Assembly: GCF_026339875.1 (NCBI RefSeq)
Contig: NZ_JAPEPZ010000001.1
Span: forward strand, 1,488,001 to 1,552,000
From: Streptomyces sp. NBC_01571
Lineage (GTDB): Bacteria; Actinomycetota; Actinomycetes; Streptomycetales; Streptomycetaceae
Reading direction: 5' to 3'
DNA length: 64,000 nucleotides
Shown: positions 52,269 through 61,506 of the stretch, piece by piece
How positions within the stretch are numbered: position 1 is the stretch's first letter
Layout: every line of letters starts with the position of its first letter
Program-made: the position numbers and the translations under genes
Notes under the pieces: generated by a model
What the model was told of the DNA's origin: nothing
Database searches by the model: none
The model's input: the letters and a program-made list of their open reading frames with translations, nothing else

Positions 52269-54137
52269 ATGCAGATTCAAGACCTTCCCTATCCAGACCC
52301 GGGTGTGCCGGACGCCCGCTCCGGCCCCCGATTCCTGCGGTGGCTCGGCCGGAACCAGCTGGGCGGGCAGTTCAAGGCCCTGGCCTGGGGACTGCTGCAC
52401 TTCGCCGCCGTCGCCGGGCTTCCGTTCTGTGTGGGCCTGTCCGTGCAGGCCGTCGTCGACGGATCCGGCACGCGGCTCGCTCTGGCCGGCGGGCTGATGG
52501 GGCTGTGCGGTGCGGGCATCGCGCTGGGCGAAACCATGCTGCACCGGGCCGCGGTCACCAACTGGATCACCGCCGCCGCACGCGTCCAGCAGTTGCTGGC
52601 GCACAAGACCGCCCAGCTCGGCTCGGCGCTGACACAGCGCGTCGCGGCCGGCGAGGTCGTCGCCGTCTCCACCGGCGACGTCGAGAAGATCGGCTGGTTC
52701 GTGGAGGCCCTGTCGCGGTTCGCGGCGGCCGCGCTGACCGTCGTCCTCGTCTGCGTCGGCCTGGTCGTCTACCAGCCGGCACTCGGCGTGATCGTCGCCG
52801 TGGGCGTGCCCGTCCTGGCGCTCGCCGTGCTGCCGCTGCTGCCGCGCGCCACCCGGCGCGCCGACTTCCAGCGCGAGAAGGCCGGACGCGCCACCGAGCT
52901 GGCCTCGGACACCGTCGCGGGTCTGCGCGTGCTGCGCGGCATCGGCGGCGAGGAACTGTTCCTCGACCGCTACCGCCGCGCGTCCCAGGAGGTCCGCCGG
53001 GCAGCCGTGCGCAGTGCCCGCATGTGGTCGCTGATCTCGGCCGTCCAGGTGCTGCTGCCCGGCCTGCTCATGATCGCCGTCATCTGGCACGGCGTGCACC
53101 TGGCCCGCGACGGCCGGATCACGGTCGGCGAACTGGTCACCGTGTACAGCACGGTCATGCTGCTCACCTATCCGCTGCGGCACTTCGAGGAGATCGCCAT
53201 GGCGTACTCCTTCTCCCGTCCGTCCGCCAAGCGCGCCGCCCGGGTGCTGTCCCTCGAGCGCGCCACGGACAGCGGCGGGTCACGCGCGGCCGAGGTGCCT
53301 GGCGGCGATCTGTACGACCCCGTCACCGGGCTTCTCGCGCCCGCGGGACGGCTCACCGCCGTGGTCTGCGGTGACCCGGACGCGGCGGGCGTGCTCGCAG
53401 AGCGCCTGGGGGGCCACCCTTCCACGGAGGGCACCTCCGTGCTTCTGGGAGGCGTACCGCTCGACGACCTGCCCCTCGGCTCCGCGCGTACCGCCGTCCT
53501 CGTCCAGGACAAGGACCCGGTGCTGCTGTCCGGCTCGCTGCGCGAGCTGCTCGACGTGCCGTCCTCGGGTGAGGTGAGCGCGGCCGACGCGCTGGCCGCC
53601 GCGCAATGCGGCGACGTCCTGGACGCGCTGACGCAGGGCTCGGTCGACGCCGAGGACCCGATGGACGCCCGCATCACCGAGCGCGGACGCTCCCTGTCGG
53701 GCGGCCAGCGCCAGCGTCTGGCCCTGGCCCGGTCGCTGGTCACCGACCCCGGCGTGCTGGTCCTGGACGAGCCGACCTCGGCCGTCGACTCGCACACCGA
53801 GGCACGGATCGCCGACGGCGTCCGCGCCCTGCGCGCCGGACGCACGACGGTCGTCTTCACCTCCTCACCACTGCTCCTGGACCACGCGGACCGGGTCGTA
53901 CTCGTCCACGAGGGCGAGGTCGCGGCCGTAGGAGTACACCGCGAGCTGGTGCTCGGCGAACCGCGGTACCGGGCGGTGGTCACCCGGGAGACGGACGAGG
54001 AAGCCGCCACCGACGGTGGAGGCGCGGGCGTCGGCACCGTCGACCCCCCGGACGGGCTCGACAAGATCGACAAGCTCGACGAGCTCGGCAGGACCAGCAA
54101 GATCGACGAACTGGAAGAAATCGAGGAAACCGCATGA
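52269..54137 (+). CDS. ABC exporter half-transporter A with degenerate Walker A
   Basis: The product is 622 residues with six membrane helices (about 30-290) and an ATPase domain. The Walker A position reads VVCGDPDAAGVLAERL (about 366-381) and lacks the GxxGxGKS lysine, so ATP binding there is impaired. The signature LSGGQRQRLALARSL and Walker B VLVLDEPTSAVD are intact; the switch histidine is replaced (FTSSPLL). The C-terminus has a charged tail with LDKIDKLDEL and SKIDELEEIEE repeats. ATG 52269 starts just before the first helix. The gene overlaps its partner by 4 bases (ATGA). Confidence 0.9.
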   Translation: MQIQDLPYPDPGVPDARSGPRFLRWLGRNQLGGQFKALAWGLLHFAAVAGLPFCVGLSVQAVVDGSGTRLALAGGLMGLCGAGIALGETMLHRAAVTNWITAAARVQQLLAHKTAQLGSALTQRVAAGEVVAVSTGDVEKIGWFVEALSRFAAAALTVVLVCVGLVVYQPALGVIVAVGVPVLALAVLPLLPRATRRADFQREKAGRATELASDTVAGLRVLRGIGGEELFLDRYRRASQEVRRAAVRSARMWSLISAVQVLLPGLLMIAVIWHGVHLARDGRITVGELVTVYSTVMLLTYPLRHFEEIAMAYSFSRPSAKRAARVLSLERATDSGGSRAAEVPGGDLYDPVTGLLAPAGRLTAVVCGDPDAAGVLAERLGGHPSTEGTSVLLGGVPLDDLPLGSARTAVLVQDKDPVLLSGSLRELLDVPSSGEVSAADALAAAQCGDVLDALTQGSVDAEDPMDARITERGRSLSGGQRQRLALARSLVTDPGVLVLDEPTSAVDSHTEARIADGVRALRAGRTTVVFTSSPLLLDHADRVVLVHEGEVAAVGVHRELVLGEPRYRAVVTRETDEEAATDGGGAGVGTVDPPDGLDKIDKLDELGRTSKIDELEEIEETA

Positions 54138-55915
54138 TCGGCCTGGCGCCACCGGCGTACGACCCGGCGGCCCCGACGACGGCGAACACCCTGCCCGTCG
54201 GCGCCGCCTCGACCGTACGCGCCTACGTCACCGAACTCTTCCAACGGCACCGCCGGGCCTTTCTGCTGCTCGTCACCGTCAACACGGTGGCCGTGGTCGC
54301 CTCGATGGCCGGGCCCTATCTGCTGGGCGCGGTCGTCGAGCGGGTCTCGGACCATGCCCGGGATCTCCACCTGGAACGCACCGCCGCGCTGTTCCTGGCC
54401 GCGCTCGTCATCCAGGCCGTCTTCGTGCGCGAGGTGCGGCTGCGCGGCGCCATGCTCGGCGAACGCATGCTCGCCGACCTGCGCGAGGACTTCCTCATCC
54501 GGTCGGTCGGGCTGCCGCCGGGCGTGCTGGAACGGGCCGGCACGGGCGACCTGCTGTCCCGCATCACCACCGACATCGACCGCCTCGCCAACGCGATGCG
54601 CGAAGCCGTGCCCCAGCTCGCCATCGGCGTGGTGTGGGTCGTGCTGCTGCTCGGAGGGCTGGCCGTCACCGCACCGCCCCTCGCCCCCGCGGTCCTGGTC
54701 GCCGTCCCTCTGCTGGTCGTCGGCTGCCGCTGGTACTTCAAGCGTGCCCCCGCCGCCTACCGCTCGGAGGCCGCCGGCTACGCCGCCGTGGCCGCCGCCC
54801 TCGCCGAGACCGTGGACGCCGGACGCACCGTCGAGGCGCACCGCCTGGGCGAGCGCCGCATCGACCTGTCCGAGCGCCGCATCAAGGAGTGGACGGCCTG
54901 GGAGCGCTACACCCTGTGGCTGCGGTCGGTCCTCTTTCCTGTCGTCAACCTCACCCATGTCACGGTCCTCTGCTCGGTCCTCATGATCGGCGGGGTCTTC
55001 GTCCTGCGGGGCTGGATCGATGTGGGTCAGCTGACGACGGGCGCGCTCATCGCGCAGATGCTGGTCGACCCGGTGGGCCTGATCCTGCGCTGGTACGACG
55101 AGCTGCAGGTCGCCCAGGTCTCGCTCGCGCGGCTGGTCGGCGTCCGGGACATCGAGCCGGCGGCCGGTGATCCCGAGGTGATGCCGGACGGGCGCGACGT
55201 GCACGCGGATGAGGTGCGGTTCGGTTACCGCGCCGGCGTGGACGTGCTGCGCAAGGTCTCCCTGGAGGTCGCGCCGGGCACCAGGCTCGCGCTGGTCGGC
55301 CCGTCCGGTGCGGGCAAGTCCACCCTGGGAAGGCTGCTCGCCGGGATCTACGCCCCCAGGGACGGCCGCATCACGCTCGGCGGCGCCGAACTCTCGCGGA
55401 TGCCCGCGGAGGCGGTCCGTACCCACGTGGCCCTGGTCAACCAGGAGCACCACGTCTTCGTGGGCTCCCTGCGCGACAACCTGCTGCTCGCCCGGACGGG
55501 AGCGGCCGACGCCGAGCTGTGGGCGGCCCTGGGCGCGGTCGACGCCGACGGCTGGGCCGGGGCTCTGGGCGACGGTCTGGACACCGAGGTCGGTTCGGGC
55601 GGACTGGCGCTCACTCCGGCGCAGGCCCAGCAGATCGCGCTGGCCCGGCTGGTCCTCGCCGATCCGCACACGCTGGTGCTGGACGAGGCGACCTCGCTCC
55701 TCGACCCGCGGGCGGCCCGTCATCTGGAACGCTCGCTGGCGCGCGTCCTCGACGGACGTACCGTCGTCGCCATCGCGCACCGGCTGCACACCGCCCACGA
55801 CGCGGATGTCATCGCCGTCGTGGAGAACGGCCGGATCAGTGAGCTGGGCAGTCACGACGACCTGGTCGCTGCGGACGGCGCCTACGCGGCCCTGTGGAGG
55901 TCCTGGCACGGATGA
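54134..55915 (+). CDS. ABC exporter half-transporter B with degenerate signature motif
   Basis: The product is 593 residues with six membrane helices and an ATPase domain complementary to the preceding gene. Walker A LVGPSGAGKSTLGRLL (about 387-402), Walker B LVLDEATSLLD with the catalytic glutamate, and the switch histidine in VVAIAHRLHTAH are intact. The signature LSGGQ is replaced by LTPAQ (about 493-497). In a head-to-tail dimer its ATP site would use half A's intact signature, giving one working and one dead site. Start overlaps the stop of half A (ATGA). Confidence 0.92.
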   Translation: MIGLAPPAYDPAAPTTANTLPVGAASTVRAYVTELFQRHRRAFLLLVTVNTVAVVASMAGPYLLGAVVERVSDHARDLHLERTAALFLAALVIQAVFVREVRLRGAMLGERMLADLREDFLIRSVGLPPGVLERAGTGDLLSRITTDIDRLANAMREAVPQLAIGVVWVVLLLGGLAVTAPPLAPAVLVAVPLLVVGCRWYFKRAPAAYRSEAAGYAAVAAALAETVDAGRTVEAHRLGERRIDLSERRIKEWTAWERYTLWLRSVLFPVVNLTHVTVLCSVLMIGGVFVLRGWIDVGQLTTGALIAQMLVDPVGLILRWYDELQVAQVSLARLVGVRDIEPAAGDPEVMPDGRDVHADEVRFGYRAGVDVLRKVSLEVAPGTRLALVGPSGAGKSTLGRLLAGIYAPRDGRITLGGAELSRMPAEAVRTHVALVNQEHHVFVGSLRDNLLLARTGAADAELWAALGAVDADGWAGALGDGLDTEVGSGGLALTPAQAQQIALARLVLADPHTLVLDEATSLLDPRAARHLERSLARVLDGRTVVAIAHRLHTAHDADVIAVVENGRISELGSHDDLVAADGAYAALWRSWHG

Positions 55916-56245
55916 CGTGGTCCTGACCGAGCGACGCGGCCCGGACGCGCGGGCCGCGCCGGTGCGGTCAGGGGGGCATGCGTGGACAGCGGTGGAGCGG
56001 CCGGCGCCATTCCGGCGGGGCCGCCGCACCGGTGTCCGCGGCCTCGCTCCGTGGACGGGTAGGTCCCGCGGCGGAGCCTGTGGCGTTGCGCGGTGCCGAA
56101 CCGGAGTGGAAGGCTGGATGTCGGCACCGATTCGGGGAGCGTCCGGGAGCCACCCGGTTCGCGCGGGGCGGGGCCGGTGTCCAGTGGCCGTGCCCGCCGT
56201 CGAGGGTGGTGGGACCGGGCTCACCCGCATCACCTGGAGGTACCC
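55916..56245. other. 330-base intergenic region
   Basis: No gene, stem or repeat of note is seen between the exporter and the DUF5709 gene. The promoter of the downstream pair must lie here. Confidence 0.4.
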
Positions 56246-56716
56246 GTGGAGAGCGCCGACGGATGGGGAGACGACGTCTACCAGCCCGACGGATCCGAGG
56301 TGCAGGACGACGCGGGGCTGCTCGACGTCGAGGACACCCTGGACGCCGACGGTGTGGGTGACCCACTCGACCGGGGCTGGTCCCCGCCGGAGCGGCCGTG
56401 GGCGGTGGAGCACTCCGGCGTGACCGCCTCCGAGCGCAGGCACGGCGAGACCCTGGACCAGCGCCTCGCGGAAGAGCTGCCCGATGTCGTGGAGCCCGAC
56501 GGGGACGGCATCGGCGACTACCCGGACGGGGACGGCGAGCCCCTGGACAACGAGGTGGGCGCCGCCCGCTCCGGCCGTCTCGTCGCCCCTGCCGAAGGAG
56601 CGCACGAGGACGAGGAGAGCGGGCTGATCGCCACCGACGTCGGCATCGACGGCGCCGCGGCCTCGGCCGAGGAAGCCGCGATGCACATCGTCGACGAGGA
56701 CACCATGTCCGGCTGA
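56246..56716 (+). CDS. DUF5709-family acidic protein
   Basis: The product is 156 residues and very acidic. It matches the DUF5709 pattern of actinobacteria: LDVEDTLDADGVGDPLDRGWSPPERPW, then GETLDQRLAEELPDV, DPLDNEVG-like EPLDNEVGAARSGRLVAP and the conserved end ATDVGIDGAAASAEEAAMHIV. The function is unknown; it is probably soluble and partly disordered. GTG 56246 follows CTGGAGG at the right spacing. The L31 gene begins 43 bases later and may be co-transcribed. Confidence 0.85.
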   Translation: MESADGWGDDVYQPDGSEVQDDAGLLDVEDTLDADGVGDPLDRGWSPPERPWAVEHSGVTASERRHGETLDQRLAEELPDVVEPDGDGIGDYPDGDGEPLDNEVGAARSGRLVAPAEGAHEDEESGLIATDVGIDGAAASAEEAAMHIVDEDTMSG

Positions 56717-56758
56717 CCGGGCCTTCCCCGGCCTGCCCTTCCCACGCAAGGAGCACCC

Positions 56759-57034
56759 ATGCAGCAGGAGAAGCAGCCCGACTACCACTCTGTCGTCTTC
56801 CGGGACCGGGCCGCCGGATTCGCCTTCCTCACCCGTTCCACGGCGACGAGCGAGCGGACCATCGAGTGGGACGACGGCGAGACCTACCCGGTCGTCGATG
56901 TCGAGATCTCCTCGGAGAGCCACCCGTTCTACACCGGCAAGGCCCGGACGGTGGACACCGAGGGCCGCATCGCGCAGTTCGAGAAGCGCTACGGAAGCTC
57001 CGAACAGGGCGGGGAGAAGAAGGACACGGCGTGA
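56759..57034 (+). CDS. rpmE2: 50S ribosomal protein L31, type B
   Basis: The product is 91 residues: [24 protein letters not shown], then [23 protein letters not shown] and [11 protein letters not shown]. It has no cysteines, so it is the zinc-free (C-minus) paralogue that replaces zinc-binding L31 when zinc is scarce. In Streptomyces such genes are usually repressed by Zur. No convincing Zur box was spotted immediately upstream, so control may sit before the DUF5709 gene. CAAGGAGC precedes the ATG. Confidence 0.97.
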   Translation: MQQEKQPDYHSVVFRDRAAGFAFLTRSTATSERTIEWDDGETYPVVDVEISSESHPFYTGKARTVDTEGRIAQFEKRYGSSEQGGEKKDTA

Positions 57035-57085
57035 GGCCCTGAGACCGTCGCCGCCGGGCGCGGGAGCGTCACGTCCACCGGGCGC

Positions 57086-57118
57086 GGGAGCGCCGTCGTC
57101 GCCGGACGCGGCGCTCCC
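57086..57118. terminator. Hairpin terminator between rpmE2 and the convergent membrane gene
   Basis: GGGAGCGCCG (57086-57095) pairs perfectly with CGGCGCTCCC (57109-57118) across a 13-nt loop, 52 bases after the rpmE2 stop and 12 bases from the stop of the leftward gene. CCGGGCGCGGGAGCG is duplicated just before it. Confidence 0.7.
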
Positions 57119-57129
57119 CCGGTCTTCGG

Positions 57130-57924
57130 TCAGATGAAGTTGAGCGCCGCCGCGCAGCCCACCCCGCCCAGCAGCATGAACACCGGCGTCAGCACCTTGA
57201 GCTCGACCCAGCTGCCGGCCCGGAAACGCATCACCTTGGGCGGCCCGATCGGGTACCAGCGCTTGCGGCCGAGCGGGATCGGCCACAGGATCGGGCAGCC
57301 GGACACCGTCAGCGCGTCCCCGATGTCGTGCACCAGCGCACCCAGGACGATCGGCAGGCCGAGCCACAGGTACTCCTGGCCGGGCGCGGTGAACAGCCAG
57401 TCCGAGCCGTTGCCCGGCTTGTCCAGGATCCCGGCGAGGATCCAGGCGCTGGTCGCGGCCAGCAGCCAGACCAGGACGTCGCTGCTGGACCCGCGCGCGG
57501 CCCGCCACAGCAGCCCCTCGATCGCGAGCACCATGTGCACGAACAGGATCGCCAGGACCGCCCAGCGCCCACCGGTGATCGCCATCACCGAGGATCCCGC
57601 GCCGATCACCACCGCCCACAGCCAGGTGTGCGTCAGCGTGCGATGGCCACCGGAGCGCCGCGGGTCGCCGGCCTTGCGTGTCGACTTGTAGACCGCGTAC
57701 GAGAGCTTGTCGACGATCTCGCACACCCCACGTGAGATCGGTCCGAAGGCCCGCGAGATGGTCGCCGCCTTGTGGTCCAGGTCGGGGGCGAGCGCGGCCC
57801 CCGCGCAGATCAGAGCCCCGACGAGGAGGACCGGCCAGGGCATGGTGTGACCGGTGGCGGCGGCCGCCGCCCCGACACCGAGCCAGGCCGCGGCCCCCGA
57901 CAGTGAGTGTGCTGGTCCCATCAT
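57130..57924 (-). CDS. Membrane-bound metal-dependent hydrolase, YdjM (DUF457) family
   Basis: The product is 264 residues with five or six membrane helices. Family signatures are GPAHSLSGAAAWLG at the start, LAPDLDHKAATISRAFGP, GGHRTLTHTWLW and LVHDIGDALTVSGCP; these His and Asp residues form the presumed metal site. YdjM in E. coli is SOS-regulated, but the biochemical role is unknown. An ATG six codons upstream is possible; 57924 is preferred for its GGGGAACGG. It is divergent from the helicase gene. Confidence 0.85.
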   Translation of the reverse strand: MMGPAHSLSGAAAWLGVGAAAAATGHTMPWPVLLVGALICAGAALAPDLDHKAATISRAFGPISRGVCEIVDKLSYAVYKSTRKAGDPRRSGGHRTLTHTWLWAVVIGAGSSVMAITGGRWAVLAILFVHMVLAIEGLLWRAARGSSSDVLVWLLAATSAWILAGILDKPGNGSDWLFTAPGQEYLWLGLPIVLGALVHDIGDALTVSGCPILWPIPLGRKRWYPIGPPKVMRFRAGSWVELKVLTPVFMLLGGVGCAAALNFI

Positions 57925-58069
57925 GGCCGTTCCCCGCCCCATTCCGCTTGTGCCGCTGTCCAGTTACCCGCGTACGGTGACGCTTCGCCGGCGCCACAGC
58001 GTAACGTTCGTGATCTTCGGCCTGACATCCGATTCCCCCATCGAGCGGGTCGACAGGCAAGATGGGGGC

Positions 58070-60583
58070 GTGACCCTTATCGATCAGCTGCCGCAGACCG
58101 CAGATCCCGACGCCCTCTACGAAGCCTTCGAGTCGTGGGCCGGGGAACGTGGTCTCACGCTCTATCCCCACCAGGAGGAGGCGCTGATCGAGGTGGTCTC
58201 GGGGGCGAACGTGATCGTCTCGACCCCCACCGGCTCGGGGAAGAGCATGATCGCCGCGGGTGCGCACTTCGCCGCGCTCGCCCGGGACGAGGTCACTTTC
58301 TACACGGCACCGATCAAGGCGCTCGTGTCGGAGAAGTTCTTCGAGCTGTGCAAGATGTTCGGCACCGAGAACGTGGGCATGCTCACCGGCGACGCCTCCG
58401 TCAACGCCGACGCGCCCGTCATCTGCTGTACCGCCGAGGTGCTGGCGTCCATCGCGCTGCGGGACGGCAAGCACGCCGATGTCGGCCAGGTCGTGATGGA
58501 CGAGTTCCACTTCTACGCGGAGGGCGACCGCGGCTGGGCGTGGCAGATCCCGATCCTGGAACTGCCCCAGGCACAGTTCATCCTGATGTCGGCGACGCTC
58601 GGCGACGTCTCGATGTTCGAGAAGGACCTCACCCGGCGCACCGGCCGCCCCACGTCGGTGGTCCGCTCGGCGACCCGGCCCGTGCCTCTCTCCTACGAGT
58701 ACGTGCTGACTCCGCTGACGGAGACGCTCACCGAACTGCTCGCGACCAAGCAGGCCCCGGTCTACATCGTCCACTTCACCCAGGCGCAGGCCGTGGAGCG
58801 GGCGCAGGCACTGATGAGCATCAACATGTGCACCCGGGAGGAGAAGGACCAGATCGCCGAGCTGATCGGCAACTTCCGGTTCACCACCAAGTTCGGCCAG
58901 AACCTCTCCCGCTACGTACGCCACGGAATCGGCGTCCATCACGCCGGCATGCTCCCCAAGTACCGTCGGCTGGTCGAGAAGCTGGCCCAGGCCGGCCTGC
59001 TGAAGGTCATCTGCGGCACGGACACCCTGGGCGTCGGCGTCAACGTCCCCATCCGCACCGTGCTGTTCACCGCGCTGACGAAGTACGACGGCAATCGCGT
59101 GCGCACGCTGCGCGCCCGTGAGTTCCACCAGATCGCGGGGCGCGCGGGGCGGGCGGGCTTCGACACGGCGGGATTCGTCGTCGCGCAGGCGCCCGAGCAC
59201 GTGATCGAGAACGAGAAGGCCCTCGCCAAGGCCGGCGACGACCCGAAGAAGCGTCGCAAGGTGGTGCGCAAGAAGGCTCCCGAGGGCTTCGTCGGCTGGA
59301 CGGACAACACCTTCGAAAAGCTCATCTCCTCCGAACCCGAGCCGCTCACCTCCCGCTTCCGGGTGACCCACACGATGCTTCTGTCGGTCATCGCCCGGCC
59401 CGGGAACGCCTTCGAGGCGATGCGGCATCTGCTGGAGGACAACCACGAGCCGCGCAAGCAGCAGCTGCGGCACATCCGGCGGGCGATCGCGATCTACCGC
59501 TCGCTCCTCGACGGCGGCATCGTCGAGAAGCTGGACACCCCGGACGCCGAGGGCCGCATCGTGCGTCTCACCGTCGACCTGCAGCAGGACTTCGCGCTCA
59601 ACCAGCCGCTGTCGACGTTCGCGCTCGCCGCGTTCGACCTCCTGGACCCCGAGTCCCCGTCCTACGCCCTGGACATGGTGTCCGTCGTGGAATCCACCCT
59701 GGACGACCCGCGGCAGATCCTCGCGGCCCAGCAGAACAAGGCGCGGGGCGAGGCCGTGGCCGCGATGAAGGCGGACGGCGTCGAGTACGAGGAGCGCATG
59801 GAGCGGCTCCAGGACGTGTCGTACCCCAAGCCGATGGAGGAGTTGCTCTTCCACGCCTACAACACCTACCGTAAGAGCCACCCGTGGGTCGGCGACCATC
59901 CGCTGTCGCCGAAGTCCGTGATCCGTGACATGTACGAACGCGCCATGTCCTTCACCGAGTTCGTCTCCTTCTACGAGCTCGCCCGCACCGAGGGCATTGT
60001 GCTGCGCTACCTGGCCAGTGCCTACAAAGCCCTGGAACACACCGTCCCGGACGACCTCAAGTCCGAGGACCTGGAGGATCTGATCGCCTGGCTGGGCGAG
60101 TTGGTGCGCCAGGTCGACTCCAGCCTGCTGGACGAGTGGGAGCAGCTCGCCAACCCGGAGGAGATGACGGCCGAGGAGGCCCAGGAGAAGGCCGACCAGG
60201 TCAAACCGGTCACGGCGAACGCCCGCGCCTTCCGTGTCCTCGTCCGCAACGCGATGTTCCGCCGTGTCGAACTCGCCGCCCTCGACCACGTCGACGAGCT
60301 GGGCGCCATGGACGCCGACTCCGGCTGGGACGCCGATGCCTGGGGTGAGGCGATGGACAAGTACTGGGACGAGTACGAGGACCTGGGCACCGGCCCGGAC
60401 GCCCGCGGCCCCAAGCTGCTGTCCATCGTGGAGGAGCCGCAGAACAGCCTGTGGCGCGTCCGTCAGACCTTCGCCGACCCGAACGGCGACCACGACTGGG
60501 GCATCAGCGCGGAGGTCGACCTCACGGCGTCCGACGCGGAGGGCCGCGCCGTCGTCAAGGTCACCGACGTCGGCCAGTTGTGA
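58070..60583 (+). CDS. Ski2-like DEAD/DEAH-box helicase
   Basis: The product is 837 residues. Helicase motifs are Q-like HQEEAL (34-39), Walker A STPTGSGKSM (51-60), Ia TAPIKALVSEK, II as DEFH in VMDEFHFYA, III LMSATLGD, IV-V VGVNVPIRTV, and VI QIAGRAGRAG. The C-terminal half resembles DUF3516 of actinobacterial helicases (HelY/Ski2 relatives); the function is probably in RNA handling. GTG 58070 starts a few residues before VTLIDQLPQT, but the site before it (GATGGGGGC) is weak. tesB follows 19 bases later and is probably co-transcribed. Confidence 0.92.
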   Translation: MTLIDQLPQTADPDALYEAFESWAGERGLTLYPHQEEALIEVVSGANVIVSTPTGSGKSMIAAGAHFAALARDEVTFYTAPIKALVSEKFFELCKMFGTENVGMLTGDASVNADAPVICCTAEVLASIALRDGKHADVGQVVMDEFHFYAEGDRGWAWQIPILELPQAQFILMSATLGDVSMFEKDLTRRTGRPTSVVRSATRPVPLSYEYVLTPLTETLTELLATKQAPVYIVHFTQAQAVERAQALMSINMCTREEKDQIAELIGNFRFTTKFGQNLSRYVRHGIGVHHAGMLPKYRRLVEKLAQAGLLKVICGTDTLGVGVNVPIRTVLFTALTKYDGNRVRTLRAREFHQIAGRAGRAGFDTAGFVVAQAPEHVIENEKALAKAGDDPKKRRKVVRKKAPEGFVGWTDNTFEKLISSEPEPLTSRFRVTHTMLLSVIARPGNAFEAMRHLLEDNHEPRKQQLRHIRRAIAIYRSLLDGGIVEKLDTPDAEGRIVRLTVDLQQDFALNQPLSTFALAAFDLLDPESPSYALDMVSVVESTLDDPRQILAAQQNKARGEAVAAMKADGVEYEERMERLQDVSYPKPMEELLFHAYNTYRKSHPWVGDHPLSPKSVIRDMYERAMSFTEFVSFYELARTEGIVLRYLASAYKALEHTVPDDLKSEDLEDLIAWLGELVRQVDSSLLDEWEQLANPEEMTAEEAQEKADQVKPVTANARAFRVLVRNAMFRRVELAALDHVDELGAMDADSGWDADAWGEAMDKYWDEYEDLGTGPDARGPKLLSIVEEPQNSLWRVRQTFADPNGDHDWGISAEVDLTASDAEGRAVVKVTDVGQL

Positions 60584-60602
60584 GCACAGGAGAATCCGAC
60601 AC

Positions 60603-61469
60603 ATGACAAACCCAGCCGAGAGACTCGTCGACCTGCTCGACCTGGAGAAGATAGAGGTCAACATCTTCCGCGGCCGCAGCCCGGACGAGTCGCTGCAGCG
60701 TGTCTTCGGCGGCCAGGTGGCCGGCCAGGCGCTGGTCGCCGCCGGGCGTACCACGGAGGGCGACCGCCCGGTGCACTCGCTGCACGCGTACTTCCTGCGT
60801 CCGGGCAGGCCGGGCGTGCCGATCGTGTACCAGGTCGAACGGGTCCGGGACGGGCGCTCTTTCACCACGCGGCGTGTCACCGCCGTGCAGCAGGGACGCA
60901 CGATCTTCAATCTGACCGCCTCCTTTCACAAGCCTGAGGAAGGGACTTTCGAGCACCAACTGCCGCCGGCTCGCGAAGTCCCCGACCCCGAGTCGCTGCC
61001 GACGCTGCCGCAGGAGATCACCAAGCATCTGGGCACGCTTCCGGAGGCGTTGGAACGCATGGCGCGTCGCCAGCCGTTCGACATCCGGTACGTGGACCGG
61101 CTGCGCTGGACGCCGAACGAGATCAAGGACGCGGAGCCGCGCAGCGCTGTGTGGATGCGGGCCGTGGGACCGCTGGGCGACGACCCGCTCGTGCACACGT
61201 GCGCCCTCACGTACGCGAGTGACATGACGCTCCTGGACGCCGTCCGCATCCCGGTGGAGCCTCTGTGGGGGCCGCGTGGCTTCGACATGGCCTCCCTCGA
61301 CCACGCCATGTGGTTCCATCGGCCGTTCCGGGCGGACGAGTGGTTCCTGTACGACCAGGAGTCGCCCATCGCGACCGGCGGGCGAGGGCTGGCCCGCGGA
61401 CGCATCTACGACATCGAGGGGCGCCTGCTCGTCTCCGTCGTCCAGGAAGGTCTGTTCCGAGCGCTGTAG
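60603..61469 (+). CDS. tesB: Acyl-CoA thioesterase II
   Basis: The product is 288 residues, a double hot-dog protein. Segments typical of TesB are RVFGGQVAGQALVAAGRT, HSLHAYFLRPGRPGVPIVY, RRVTAVQQGRTIFNLTASF, TYASDMTLLDAV and SLDHAMWFHRPFRADEW with the catalytic aspartate; GGRGLARGRIYD carries the usual glycine turn. It hydrolyses medium- and long-chain acyl-CoA to the free acid and CoA. AGGAG lies before the ATG. It follows the helicase gene closely and converges on the DUF6397 gene. Confidence 0.95.
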   Translation: MTNPAERLVDLLDLEKIEVNIFRGRSPDESLQRVFGGQVAGQALVAAGRTTEGDRPVHSLHAYFLRPGRPGVPIVYQVERVRDGRSFTTRRVTAVQQGRTIFNLTASFHKPEEGTFEHQLPPAREVPDPESLPTLPQEITKHLGTLPEALERMARRQPFDIRYVDRLRWTPNEIKDAEPRSAVWMRAVGPLGDDPLVHTCALTYASDMTLLDAVRIPVEPLWGPRGFDMASLDHAMWFHRPFRADEWFLYDQESPIATGGRGLARGRIYDIEGRLLVSVVQEGLFRAL

Positions 61470-61506
61470 AGACGCGCCGATGACGATCCGTCAGATTGCC
61501 AGGTCG

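Noticed and set aside
53168..60910. A 2580-codon open frame on the minus strand
   Set aside because: It runs antisense through the exporter, L31 and helicase genes. It has no family match and is Arg/Ser/Gly-rich low-complexity, as expected when high G+C removes stops from the shadow frame.
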